Source: Loripinus fragilis
Lineage: Eukaryota > Mollusca > Bivalvia > Lucinida > Lucinidae
Assembly (NCBI GenBank): GCA_964019695.1
Contig: OZ026520.1
Coordinates: 20,350,130-20,414,129, forward strand
Reading direction: 5' to 3'
Length of the DNA stretch: 64,000 bases
The first letter of the stretch is position 1; each line of letters begins with the position of its first letter. A program made the translations under genes and the position numbers. Of the stretch, positions 9,562-19,072 are shown piece after piece. The notes below the pieces were generated by a model. It was given only the letters and a program-made list of their open reading frames with translations. It was not told where the DNA came from and made no database searches.

Positions 9562-10227
9562 GTCTCGTATCAGCTCAAGATTTTAACTACAGCAGTATTA
9601 TCTGTGATCATGTTGAAGAAACAGCTCTCAAAAGTCCAGTGGTTTTCTCTCATTGTCCTCTTCATTGGTGTATCCATCGTCCAGGCTCAACCAGAGAACC
9701 GAGGAGCCACGAAGGTCGCCGTGGAACAGAACGCAATTAAAGGACTAATTGCTGTGATAACTGCCTGCTGTATGTCCGGATTCGCTGGAGTTTATTTCGA
9801 AAAAATTCTCAAGGGCACTGAGCAGTCAGTGTGGTTGAGGAATGTTCAGTTAGGAGGAATAGGGGCTTTTGTCGGTTACATTACCATGGAGCTGAACGAT
9901 GGGCCAAAAGTGAGGGAGCAGGGTTTCTTTTATGGGTACAATTTCATGGTTTGGGTCGTGATTCTTTTACAATCATGTGGGGGTCTCATTGTTGCGGTCG
10001 TTGTTAAATATGCGGACAATATACTTAAAGGTTTTGCAACTTCTGTGTCTATTATAGCATCGTGTATAGGGTCCATTTTCCTTTTTAATTTTCAGATTTC
10101 GTTAGCATTTATCGCCGGAGGCTCGATGGTTATTTTAGCTACTTATCTATACAGCAAGTTTGTACCTCCCAAACCAGTACCAGCACATACTAAGATAAAT
10201 AATGGGAAATCAGTGAATGTAATATGA
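9562..10227 (+). CDS. SLC35A3: SLC35A3-like Golgi nucleotide-sugar transporter, last exon
   Basis: Encodes the remaining two thirds (221 codons and TGA) of the transporter begun at 2573. It opens in phase 0 with VSYQLKILTTAVLSVIMLKKQLS, directly continuing NLDAATFQ of the earlier exon. Family signatures follow: CMSGFAGVYFEKILKGTEQS, WLRNVQLG, and KYADNILKGFATSVSI in the penultimate membrane region. Hydrophobic stretches match the expected remaining transmembrane helices. The tail after the last helix (FVPPKPVPAHTKINNGKSVNVI) is short and cytosolic, as in the family. Together the two exons give about 331 residues, close to vertebrate SLC35A3. The in-frame ATG at 9604 is internal and not a start. 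The acceptor is ttttctttcag. The stop codon sits inside the target duplication of a MITE at 10229. Confidence 0.92.
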   Translation, partial: VSYQLKILTTAVLSVIMLKKQLSKVQWFSLIVLFIGVSIVQAQPENRGATKVAVEQNAIKGLIAVITACCMSGFAGVYFEKILKGTEQSVWLRNVQLGGIGAFVGYITMELNDGPKVREQGFFYGYNFMVWVVILLQSCGGLIVAVVVKYADNILKGFATSVSIIASCIGSIFLFNFQISLAFIAGGSMVILATYLYSKFVPPKPVPAHTKINNGKSVNVI

Positions 10228-10228
10228 A

Positions 10229-10670
10229 CAGGGTTCCCACAAGCAAGTTGGAAATCATGGAAAATCACAAAATATGTTCCATGCATGGAAAAATCATGGA
10301 ATTTGAAGAAAAAAACAGATTAATCATGGAAAAATCATTGAAATTTGTGAAATAATTTGACAAAACCACAAGTAGCCAGAAAACTAGCAGTCAGACACAC
10401 AAATTTTATGTGTCTGACAGCTAGTTTTCTGGCTACTGCTGGTTTTGTCAAATTATTTCAAAATGCGTGCATGGTCTACAAGCATGCTTAATTAAAAACA
10501 TTAGTGTTGCTGCATTCAGCGTTTATGCTTAGTGTGGTGAAGACTGAAGATGCTGCTAAAAGGGCAGGTTGGAGGCTGTACATTAAATAGTCATGTAAAT
10601 TAAATTGTTGATCGTGGAAAATCATGGAAAAATCATGGAATTGTGTTTTTAAAATCCTGTGGGAACCCTG
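10229..10670. mobile_element. MITE inserted at the SLC35A3-like stop codon (TIR CAGGGTTCCCACA)
   Basis: Ends are CAGGGTTCCCACA and GTGGGAACCCTG as inverted repeats, with subterminal 'gaaatcatggaaaatcac' repeats on both sides. The direct repeat TATGAA at 10223-10228 and 10671-10676 flanks it; the first copy holds the TGA stop. Inside (about 10349-10461) is a second, near-perfect palindrome ('aagtagccagaaaactagca' and complement), perhaps a nested hairpin. Superfamily is uncertain; hAT-like ends are possible, but a 6-bp duplication is not typical. Confidence 0.82.
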
Positions 10671-10684
10671 TATGAAGAATTTTA

Positions 10685-11459
10685 CAGTGCTGTCCCTTTA
10701 TAACACTGTCTGGGCTCCAGCAGAATGGACTGTCCACAGTGTTATAAGTCAATCAGGTTTAAAGGGAAAGAGCTACCTGCATTAAGGTTTTTTCCCCCTA
10801 TGAGGCTAAAATATAAAAATTGTTTTTCACCAATTTGTTCTTATGAGTTAGGACAATAACCCAAGTGTAAAAGTCTCAAATTACTTTGACTTTTACCATT
10901 GCTATGGTTACAAAAATGGCCACCAAAATAGGCTGAAAATAGGAAATTGACCATTTTGGAGCAAAATTGAGAGGTTTGACAGAACAATTAACATAGAGCA
11001 CAAGCAAATACCAAAAAGATAATTTAACAGAAGATGAGAATTACCGCGGCACACAACATATTTAAAGGATTTTTTGGTATTTAGCTGTGCTGATATCTAA
11101 TTCTTAAAGAAATTGGTCTTCAAAAGCCTTCAATTTGGTTCAAAATGGCAATTTCTCTGTTTTAAGCCTATTTTGTCGGCCATTTTTGTTACCATAGCAA
11201 CGGTAAAATTTAAATGAATGCCGAAATTTTACACCTCAGTTATTCTTCTAATAAACAAGTCAGAATAAATTGGTGAAAAGCAATTTTCAGTTTTTGGCTC
11301 TAGAGGGGGCCAAAATAGCCCCTTCATGCACATACCCCTTTATAAAGGAATTATAGGAAAATGACCATTATATTTGTAAAATTCAATGGTAAATTTTTTT
11401 GGTCCATGTGATATCCAAATCCATGTTATAAAGAGGTGTGTTATAAAGGGACTGTACTG
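10685..11459. mobile_element. TA-flanked element with CAGTGCTGTCCCTTTATAACAC ends and long internal palindrome
   Basis: Terminal repeats CAGTGCTGTCCCTTTATAAC and the complement ending 'aaagggactgtactg' are flanked by TA. The interior is a long imperfect inverted repeat: 'aaaaattgtttttcaccaat', 'gttacaaaaatggcc' and 'cattgctatgg' recur as complements at 11160-11290. No coding sequence. Likely a pogo/Tigger-type non-autonomous element (inference). It follows the SLC35A3-like 3' end and could be in its 3' UTR. Confidence 0.72.
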
Positions 11460-11576
11460 TACTTAGATGATAGTCTATTATAGGAAGGGGTATTTTTATT
11501 TGTCTAAAACACCAATCATTGAAGAATATATGATCGTTTACCATGTTTGAACTTATAAGTCCACATATTATAATGC

Positions 11577-12010
11577 ATGGGTGAAAGTTTTCAGGATTAA
11601 TCCTGATTTCAGGATTGTTTTTAGATGCTTTCCCCCTCTAGACCCAAAACGCCTTTACATATGTTGTAAATGTTTATAGCGACATGTCGTTGTCCAATGG
11701 GCAGCTTGGGTCTAGAGGGGGAAAGCATCTAAAAATAAACTGAAAGACACCAGTTTCACCTTTCCTCAAAGTCTGGCCTAAATGGCACCCAGTATAGAGA
11801 TGTAAAATGAGGGGTTGGAGTAGAAAGAGCACATTTTCACGGTATTGTAAATGGTGAATCGTTTTGAAACGTATTTTGTTGATTTCTATGTATATTTCAC
11901 TGCTGAACTACACCAATGTTAAAAACATTAGGGCAATATGAAAATTTGGTGTTTGTAATCATGTCAACTAGGGAAAATCTACGCCTTCGTTATCGCTAGA
12001 ACTTCTTTGC
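11577..12010. repeat. Dispersed repeat F, plus a solo MITE end
   Basis: 11577-11625 carries one end ('catgggtgaaagttttcagg') of the MITE seen complete at 16306-16532. 11626-11735 is a hairpin ('tagatgctttccccctctag' and complement). The segment 11640-12000 recurs inverted at 22990-23430 (shared 'gtttatagcgacatgtcgtt', 'atggtgaatcgttttgaaa', 'aatcatgtcaactagggaaa'). Non-coding. Confidence 0.6.
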
Positions 12011-12453
12011 TCCCAGAGGGAGCGAATTCTTTCCTTTAAGAGCAGTTCCTTATGGTATGGAAAATCACTTTTACCCCATTAGGTGACCTCCCTTGAATGT
12101 TACTATTTTTATTACACACATGCGTTACTGCCTAATAGGAGCTATGCCAATAGATCCTATGCATATATGACACAAAAATTACTTTAAAATCACATTTTTG
12201 ATGTTAAAATGTCAAGAGCTTGCCACAAGCAAATGCAAAGTTATTGTTACCAGTGTCATGACATAATATAACCTAAGTAAATTTGCATTGTTAATACACG
12301 AGTATATTATCAATTTTAATATATGACTTTGCAATTACACTTCTAAATGTGATTTCAATGATAAAAATGGATTGTTGTTTTGTACTGGAGTCAAAAGCTG
12401 ACTTATTATAATGCAGGTAATTACATGTACTAATGTCCTTATAAATTTCACAT
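12011..12453. other. Unassigned AT-rich stretch
   Basis: No frame with coding character, repeat family or RNA gene recognised. Confidence 0.4.
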
Positions 12454-13185
12454 TTAACCCTTTCAGTGCCAAGCATATATTTATATATTGACAGGCCATA
12501 TGCCAGGGGGTTTCTAAGAGTTTAGGGTAATTGTTGTAAAAGAGGTATGGCGGCTATATTTTTCAAGGAAAGTATACAAAACCTACATTTTTTATGTAGG
12601 AAAATGTTTGAACGTTTTATTTCCAACCTTAAACTTGTTTTAGCAAATTTTTTTCTTTCAAAAATATAAATAATGACAAAAATTCATAAAATCCGGATAC
12701 CGATTATCAATACATCAAGTATGGGGGGCCACCTTTTCCCATGTAAGTATATAATCCTTCGCATTTTTTTGTAGAAGAACAAACAAACCTATAAATAACA
12801 CAATATATTTCCATCCTAAAATGGTTTTAGGTATATTATGCAACACTTCATAAAAATACAAACCGAAAAACCATAACGACTGATATATTGCGTCACCATC
12901 CGCCATTTTGAAACAATTAAAGCTTTATATGGTAAATTCCCATCAACCAAGGTCGGTTTTGGCTATTTTTATTGTACTCTTGATAGAAAAAGCTCATCAT
13001 GCGATGATCTGAAATAATCTTAAGACCTGATTGGCTTCAATGCTAAAAAATTCCATGACGTCACATGTCCTTAACAACCCTAGGAATGTGGAAAACCAGA
13101 AGACATAAAAACTCATCATTGTGGAAAATAGGTTGCAGTATGTGTACGACGAGTATACCCGACCTGTTGTCAGCGAAAGGGTTAA
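12454..13185. mobile_element. TTAA-bounded element with CCCTTTC ends (piggyBac-like, non-autonomous)
   Basis: Begins TTAACCCTTTCAGTGCC and ends 'cagcgaaagggttaa', so the termini are TTAA|CCCTTTC inverted. TTAA duplication with CCC-starting ends is the piggyBac pattern (established); the assignment is inference. The 732-bp interior has only short frames without similarity I recognise. Confidence 0.6.
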
Positions 13186-13223
13186 CAATTAAAGGTAAAT
13201 TCTATATTTTGAAAAAAAAAATG

Positions 13224-13464
13224 TTAACCCTGATAGCGCCTGCAAAAAATGCACCTGAAAATGTCTGCTTAAGTCATCTGCTGCATATATTTGCTAACAT
13301 TATTGACTAATGTAAGTGTAGAGGCAAACAGTGTGGACCCAGATCAGACTGCTCCTATTGGAGCAGTCTGATCTGGGTCCACACTGTTTGACCAAGAGGC
13401 TTCTTAAACATTTCAGCAGAGGACAAAAGCAGAGAACTTGCTGTGATTGGCACTTTAGAGTTAA
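13224..13464. repeat. MITE family B, copy 3
   Basis: TTAACCCTGATAGCGCC to 'ttggcactttagagttaa'. Well-kept central palindrome 'gacccagatcagactgctcc' / 'ggagcagtctgatctgggtc'. Confidence 0.8.
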
Positions 13465-13650
13465 TAGTATATCTGTTTTTGCAATGTCTCCATAAGTATA
13501 TTTTTGAGCACTGAATATAGATACCTCTCTCTATTAGGGCTATGCGCTGGAAGAAAATTCTTCAGTTTGTCAAAAGTCCCATTGAAAAGGAAAGGGAGAC
13601 GAGAAAGTTCTGCTTATGATTTGTCTCCCTTCAAACCAATTACATTCCAT

Positions 13651-13830
13651 TTAACTCTTTATCTCCTGCAGTCGTCTGCTGATAACTTTTGCAAACAGTT
13701 TGGATCCAGATAAGGCCTGATCTGGATCCAAACTGTTTGAAACTGATCATATTTTTGAAGAAAAAAAATCGAAAAAAAATCAGCAGACAACAAAAAAGTG
13801 GGAAAATTTTTCCTGGGAGCAAAGAGTTAA
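13651..13830. repeat. MITE family A, full copy
   Basis: TTAACTCTTTATCTCCTGCA to 'gggagcaaagagttaa', with the palindrome 'gtttggatccagataaggcc' / 'tgatctggatccaaactg'. Confidence 0.8.
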
Positions 13831-14313
13831 AGGGGAGTTCTTCAATATTACGGTTTACTGTATGTGATCTTTGAGGGTATATTAGGAATTATCTATTTGT
13901 TTAAATTTTAAAGTGTGTGTTTACTGTTTGTAACATTAATGCATTTATTTTTGTTAAAATAATTGTACATAAGAGGGGATATAAAATATATTAAGTTTTC
14001 TGTTTGTACAACGAAATATATGACAGATACTCTCTAGAATTACTTTATCGACTAAATTTTAAAGAATTCACAGTGCATAACCTAGTCCACCTATTAACTG
14101 CCGATTTTTGTATGACTCATGGTAGAGGGGTCAGGGGTTTAAGTCTCGCCGGAGGCACTGTGTTGTTGAGTTGAGCATGAAAAAAGTTTTATAACCTCAG
14201 GGAATTGTGGAAAAGGGTTAAAGTTAAGCAGGTTATTATTGTTATAGAGATGTCCTCAGCACCAGTGGATTCTTCTATGGTATCACTATGACGTCATTTC
14301 AATGTAGAAACAC

Positions 14314-14484
14314 TTTAGTCACATACATACATTACCCAATTTAGCTGCATATATTGCCCAATTTAGTCATGTCATACATTACCCAATTTAGTCACTTCAT
14401 ACATTACCCAGTTTAACAACATATATAATTTACCCAATTAAGTCACATACATTACCCATTTTATACACAAACATTACCCAAAAT
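14314..14484. repeat. Degenerate minisatellite, ACATTACCCAATTTAGTC units
   Basis: About seven imperfect units of 22-28 bp built on 'catacattacccaatttagt'. No other signal. Confidence 0.7.
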
Positions 14485-14511
14485 AATCATGAAAAGTGTA
14501 ACCATGGAATA

Positions 14512-14580
14512 GCAAACAGTGTAGACCCTGTTTAGACTGCTCCTGAAGAAGTGATCTGATCTGGGTTTACAATAGTTTCA
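14512..14580. repeat. Eroded hairpin related to the shared MITE core
   Basis: 'agcaaacagtgtagaccctg' then 'gatctgatctgggtttacaa': the same core palindrome as in families A, B and D, much eroded. Confidence 0.4.
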
Positions 14581-14631
14581 AAGACTTTTAGATCTGTTTG
14601 AATATCAGGGATAAGTATGGTATATTCATTT

Positions 14632-14866
14632 GAGCCGCGAAGAGATATCCAACAATGTGGCATTTTGACAAGTGTAGACTCAGACAAGCCTGTGCATCCT
14701 CCTTATAAGCTTAGAAACTCCAAGTGATGTTCAGTCTGTAGCTCAACAGTCATAGAATATTCAAGCGACTTGCAAAGGCTCTGATCAGATTGCGCATATG
14801 CGCAGGCTGGTCTGAGCCTTTGCTGGTCGCACATACCACATTGTTGGAAATCTCATGTTGCGGCTC
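14632..14866. repeat. Palindromic MITE family C, copy 1
   Basis: Starts 'gagccgcgaagagatatcca' with 'acaatgtgg'. It ends 'ccacattgttggaaatctca' then 'tgcggctc', with ATTT on each side. The middle carries 'gcgcatatgcgcaggctggt'. A second copy is at 62519. Its right border is followed at once by a truncated SINE. Confidence 0.8.
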
Positions 14867-14879
14867 ATTTGAGTCTCAG

Positions 14880-14990
14880 CTTTTGAGCAACACACTTTAT
14901 CCTCTGCTTAGTACTGGTTAAACGCAGGAAGATCCGTCCCGACATGACTGAAAAAATGTTTACTGGGACGTAAAGAATCAAATCAACAAA
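14880..14990 (+). mobile_element. 5'-truncated SINE family 1, with 14-bp target duplication
   Basis: Only the 3' half is present ('tttgagcaacacactttatc', 'gcttagtactggttaaac', 'gggacgtaaagaatcaaatc'). Perfect direct repeats CATTTGAGTCTCAG lie at 14866-14879 and 14991-15004. The duplicated target includes the right edge of MITE C copy 1, so the SINE inserted later than that MITE. Confidence 0.85.
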
Positions 14991-15182
14991 CATTTGAGTC
15001 TCAGAACCCTCAAGTTCCTGTATTTCTGAGACATTTAACTTTGCATGCAGTGTATTTTTTCATGCTTTTTTGACATCTGCTTTTTTTTCTTCAAAATTAA
15101 TGTTTTCAAAAAATTCCTATGCAAGTACCAGGTTTGCAAAATGGTAGTTCTTGAAATCAAATTTGATGATAGAGCTGTCATT

Positions 15183-15351
15183 AAGTGGATAACTGTATTC
15201 AAAATTTTCATTTGCGGAGGTATATTGTCGGATATACGTTGGAAATCTAGTTTTACGATGGCACGTGTGCGGAGCTGTAAAATGTGATTTCCGAACATAT
15301 ATCCGGCGATATACCTCCCCAAATGATAATTTTGAATATGGTTATCCCCTT
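15183..15351. repeat. Palindromic MITE family T, complete
   Basis: Left arm 'ggataactgtattcaaaatt' ... 'ggaggtatattgtcggatat' ... 'tctagttttacg'. The right arm is the complement, ending 'ttgaatatggttatcccctt'. One half copy lies at 5758. The short opposing frames over it are by-products. Confidence 0.75.
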
Positions 15352-16011
15352 TCTAGTGCGCTTCTACAGTCTCTTCTCAAATTGGAGCGTTGCAAGCCGC
15401 ACAAAGGCGTACATCATAAAATGAAATGTGACGTGATTAATGACATCAAACTATTTCTGACAGTATGTAGCAGGATATACTGTCGCAAATTTTTGATGTA
15501 ATCCAATCAGATATTGAGTTACAAAAGCAAGTGCATTAGAATTAGATATATGATTTGCCATATATATAATGACAGGTATTTCAACATTGATTGGCAGCTT
15601 GACATGTTGTTAAGAGCTAAACACATTGGGCATTATACTTGACAATCATTATATTTAAAATGGTTTTGCTTATTTTGTCAGCATCTCTTGTTTTTTGTAC
15701 CGACAACATATTTTCAATGGACTAGAGATTTTACACTATACACCTTTTTTGGCACAAATTTCTCAGTTATTTTTACTGTTTTAGTGAAATAGCTTTGTGT
15801 AATGAACAGGTTTTGATGTAGTTTGGTATACATCTGGATGGCACTGATAGACAGCAAATTTATGTTTTTATAAGCTTATCTTATCTCATTTTATACTGTC
15901 AACAAACAGGGAAGATGCATCTCAGTCTGGGCATCTATGGTATCTGGCCTTTGCCATTCTTGTTAACCACCTAAAATAAGGTGTTATAGCTGAACTTGCT
16001 ACCTCAGTATT
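15352..16011. other. Unassigned AT-rich stretch
   Basis: I see no gene, RNA or clear repeat here. Confidence 0.35.
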
Positions 16012-16259
16012 TTAACCCTTTGTATACTTATGGATTCTTCCTTCCGGTTTGATACAATACACTTGGGATAGTCCATTGTACATATCTAGGGGCATCACAT
16101 TATAATTAAGAAGATATTATATTCTTTTGTCTGAAGACCTGTTTTACCTTTACAAACAGTGTAGACCCAGATGAAATGCCCCATTATGCAGCATTTCATC
16201 TGGGTCTTTACTGTTTGCAAAAGTACTGGTTTAGGGGTTTCCCGTATACGAAGGGTTAA
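16012..16259. repeat. MITE family D, copy 1 (TTAACCCTTTGTATAC ends)
   Basis: TTAACCCTTTGTATACTTAT at the left and 'ccgtatacgaagggttaa' at the right. The centre is the palindrome 'acagtgtagacccagatgaa' / 'catctgggtctttactgttt'. TTAA + CCC ends again suggest piggyBac-like mobilisation. Confidence 0.78.
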
Positions 16260-16305
16260 GACTAGCTTGTCTCTGGAGCTGTGAAGAAGGATTTGAATCT
16301 TATCT

Positions 16306-16532
16306 ACATGGGTGAAAGTTTTCAAGATAAATCCTGAATTAATCCATAGAAAGTCAGCCTCAAAATGCTGAATAAGGCAGAATTTAATAGCTTCTCTGAT
16401 TAGTTTTCAGGTCATCTAAACACAATTAATCATATAAACTTAAAATTATTCATTTCTGTAGGCATCTTGCTAGTTTTAAAATTTGAATTTCTAATGTTCA
16501 GGATTTTGGAAATTTTGAACTTTCACCCATGT
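16306..16532. repeat. MITE with ACATGGGTGAAAG ends and ATCT target duplication
   Basis: Inverted ends ACATGGGTGAAAGTTTTCAA and 'gaactttcacccatgt' are flanked by ATCT at 16302-16305 and 16533-16536. A solo end of the same family is at 11577. Confidence 0.7.
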
Positions 16533-16885
16533 ATCTAGGCACATATTCCAAATTATTAATGACTTGACTATACATAAACTGTGAAAAATAAGTGTAACAG
16601 CTGAACTGCCATTGATTTTAGTTTAACCTATCATGGTTTTAGTGTAACCTATCAACTGCTTTAAAATCTATATAAGGGGGAAGAAACCAAATAAATGACC
16701 ACTGGGTTTGGTAAGAAGTGTAGGTTTAATGATCTACCGCTTTCGCTCACAAGAGCTTTATCACTGCTTTAAAAACTATATTCTGTTTGATTGTATTGAT
16801 AATAACTACAACAATACCAGTTAGAAATATTTTAACATTTATAACTGGAGAGTTATTGGCTTCATTTTGTTTTAGTTGGAAAGCA

Positions 16886-16952
16886 GGTGTAAGTTTACAC
16901 CAAAAGGGGTGGCAGCTTAGATGCCACCTCTTTTTGGTGTTAGCTTACACTT
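16886..16952. repeat. Hairpin element family K, copy 1
   Basis: 'gtgtaagtttacaccaaaag' + 'gggtggcagct' with complement 'gccacctctttttggtgtta' + 'gcttacac'. Related copies at 61659 (complete) and 62053 (half). Confidence 0.7.
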
Positions 16953-16959
16953 ATTCTTT

Positions 16960-17490
16960 ACATAGGTTCCTGATGTTTGAGCATATATCTATGAATATAT
17001 TTATATAAATTATAGTATATCTACAAATATATTTATATATAGTATGAACTTAGCTGAACATGTTTTAGGATTGCATTACCAAAGACTTACAATTTACCAT
17101 TTTAGTATTTTGTTATTTGGTGAAAACACCACCTTTTTATAGCAGCAGACATTTTGAGGAAAAAACTCTTGTTCTGAGCAAACTTGAAATATCTTGTGAC
17201 TTGGCTTCTCTCAGTTGGAGTATTCGCATGAAATATTTTACAATTATTGACTTATGTTGAGGTGGGCATGGAGTGTAATTGAACACTAAATGTTAAATTG
17301 ACCAACGCAGAGCGAAAGTCAATATGATTAAGTTTACTGTTCAATAACACTCCATGTCTATTGAAACATAAGTCAACAATTGTTTCAATTGTATGTTATG
17401 CACTTCCTGCCATTTTAGACCATTAAAACCATTGATGTTACGGATGGATCATGTCAAATTACTCGATTTCTGACGTCACTTCTCGTAAGC
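16960..17490. other. Unassigned stretch with a diverged inverted repeat
   Basis: 17225-17390 is loosely palindromic ('ttgacttatgttgag' ... 'tcaatagacatgg' and 'acataagtcaacaattgttt'), so it may be another old MITE. No gene seen. Confidence 0.4.
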
Positions 17491-17505
17491 CATGCAATAT
17501 TACCT

Positions 17506-17828
17506 TACGGGGCAGCAAAGCACAGTCAGTAAGGTGTCTGGCAACAGATGCGAGTCTAACTACAGATCCAGGGGTCGCGAGTTCGATCCCGACCCAGTCC
17601 CATACTTTCGTTGAGATTGATCATGAAATAATTTCTATGGTCATTCTCCTCCCTTCCACTGAATCTTTCAAGAGGGATTGTTGTCGGTTACAAGCGAAAG
17701 TATGTGCACTGGTTAACTGCTTGTTCAAGCTTGCCCAGGAAAAAGTGTGGTTAGGTGAACTGACCGTCCCGACATGGCCATAGCTATTTACTTGGGACAT
17801 AAAGCAACAAAACAAACAAACAAACAAA
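17506..17828 (+). mobile_element. tRNA-derived SINE (family 2), full copy with 12-bp target duplication
   Basis: The head holds a B-box-like GAGTTCGATCC at about 17579. The long body includes 'gttgagattgatcatgaaat', 'caagcttgcccaggaaaaag' and 'tgaccgtcccgacatggcca'. The tail is 'ttgggacataaagcaacaaa' and (CAAA)n. Perfect direct repeats GCAATATTACCT lie at 17494-17505 and 17829-17840. The 110-residue frame over it is not a gene. Confidence 0.88.
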
Positions 17829-18077
17829 GCAATATTACCTCCTGGTGTGTGCTTTGCAACGTCACGTCCAGCAAACCATACAACATGTAGTTACATCAGC
17901 GGCAGTGGATAGGCATATGAGCCAGTCAGAAAATGTTTATATATAGATTATATAATAACAAGACTTATTTGCATGTAAACTGAAAAATAGTAGTCACAAA
18001 TTTTTCATCTGCTGTATTCCTGTATGGAGTGTTAACCGTTTTTAGACCAATAGAATTTTCCTTAAAGTTTGAAACAG

Positions 18078-18280
18078 TTAAGCCAGGAGGGTCCGTTATA
18101 TATATTGAGGGATGACAGGTTGTAATTTCCAAAGATATAAAATTTTATTTCTCTGAAGATCTATTTTGTCTTTAATAGCAAACGGTGCAGACCCTGATGA
18201 AATAGTATGTGGCATTTTATCTAGGTTTTCACTGTTTGCCAAAGTACCCCTTTAGGGGTTTCAGGTCTACAAAGGATTAA
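18078..18280. repeat. MITE family D, copy 2
   Basis: TTAA at both ends. The right end reads 'aggggtttcaggtctacaaa' + 'ggattaa'. The central palindrome 'gcagaccctgatgaaatag' / 'ggcattttatctaggttttc' is eroded. Confidence 0.65.
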
Positions 18281-18509
18281 TTTGAATGGGATATCACATG
18301 TGATTTGGCACTTATTGCATTGGTGAGCTGCCAGGGCTCAGGGCAGCCTGCTCATCAGTACAGTTTTGTCAAAGTCTTCACTCCTCACATGCACACGGTA
18401 TGGAGGGATATCCAAATTCAGATTAAAAATAATTTGACCTCAAGCCCTTCAAGGTAGCTGTGCATGTTTGTTTAACACTTTACCTCATAGAGACATCTTT
18501 TAATGCTTT

Positions 18510-18582
18510 TGCAAACAGAGCAGACCCAGATCAGGCAGCTTTTGTAAGAGCTGCCTGATCAGGGTCTACTCTGTTTACTTAT
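18510..18582. repeat. Hairpin with the shared MITE core palindrome
   Basis: 'gcaaacagagcagacccaga' + 'tcaggcagct' and complement 'agctgcctgatcagggtcta' + 'ctctgttt'. Clear stem of about 30 bp. Confidence 0.65.
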
Positions 18583-18943
18583 GGAAATACATGTATGATA
18601 TATCTGATCCTGCATTAGTGGACCTGACACATAATTTCTTTGTTCTATGTACCAACATCATCCTGAAAGTTGAGTAATAATATCAATTATAATTATTCAT
18701 AGTGGGTGGAGCCTGCCATGAATATTCATGAAGGAAAGGGTTAAAAAGTGACTGTAGGCTTTTGTGATAAGTGCCATTCTCTCGTGGGCTGGTCCATTAT
18801 ATGAGATAAATATTCTATGTTATTTAATAGCTTCCAATTAATTTCATTTGATTAACCCTTTTCATTTTAAAAATCAATAGCACAATACACTTGTAAGTTG
18901 TTCCATTTCTATGAACCCCAAATATTTAAGAAATGAATTAGAT

Positions 18944-19072
18944 TTTGGGAAGACTCATGGAATCATGAATACTTCGGGTCTCTTGCAAAGGTAATGTGAA
19001 GCCCAAAGGGCTTCACTTTGCAAGAGACCCAAAGTATTCATGATTCCATGAACCTTCCAGAAATTGAATTTA
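18944..19072. repeat. Long near-perfect hairpin
   Basis: 'gactcatggaatcatgaata' + 'cttcgggtctcttgcaaag', then, after a short spacer, 'cactttgcaagagacccaaa' + 'gtattcatgattccatgaac'. Stem over 45 bp with few mismatches, so it is recent. The loop is itself a small palindrome (gaagcccaaagggcttc). No other copy in the window. Confidence 0.7.

Noticed and set aside
17451..17783. 110-residue plus-strand frame
   Set aside because: Almost wholly within a SINE with clear target duplications.
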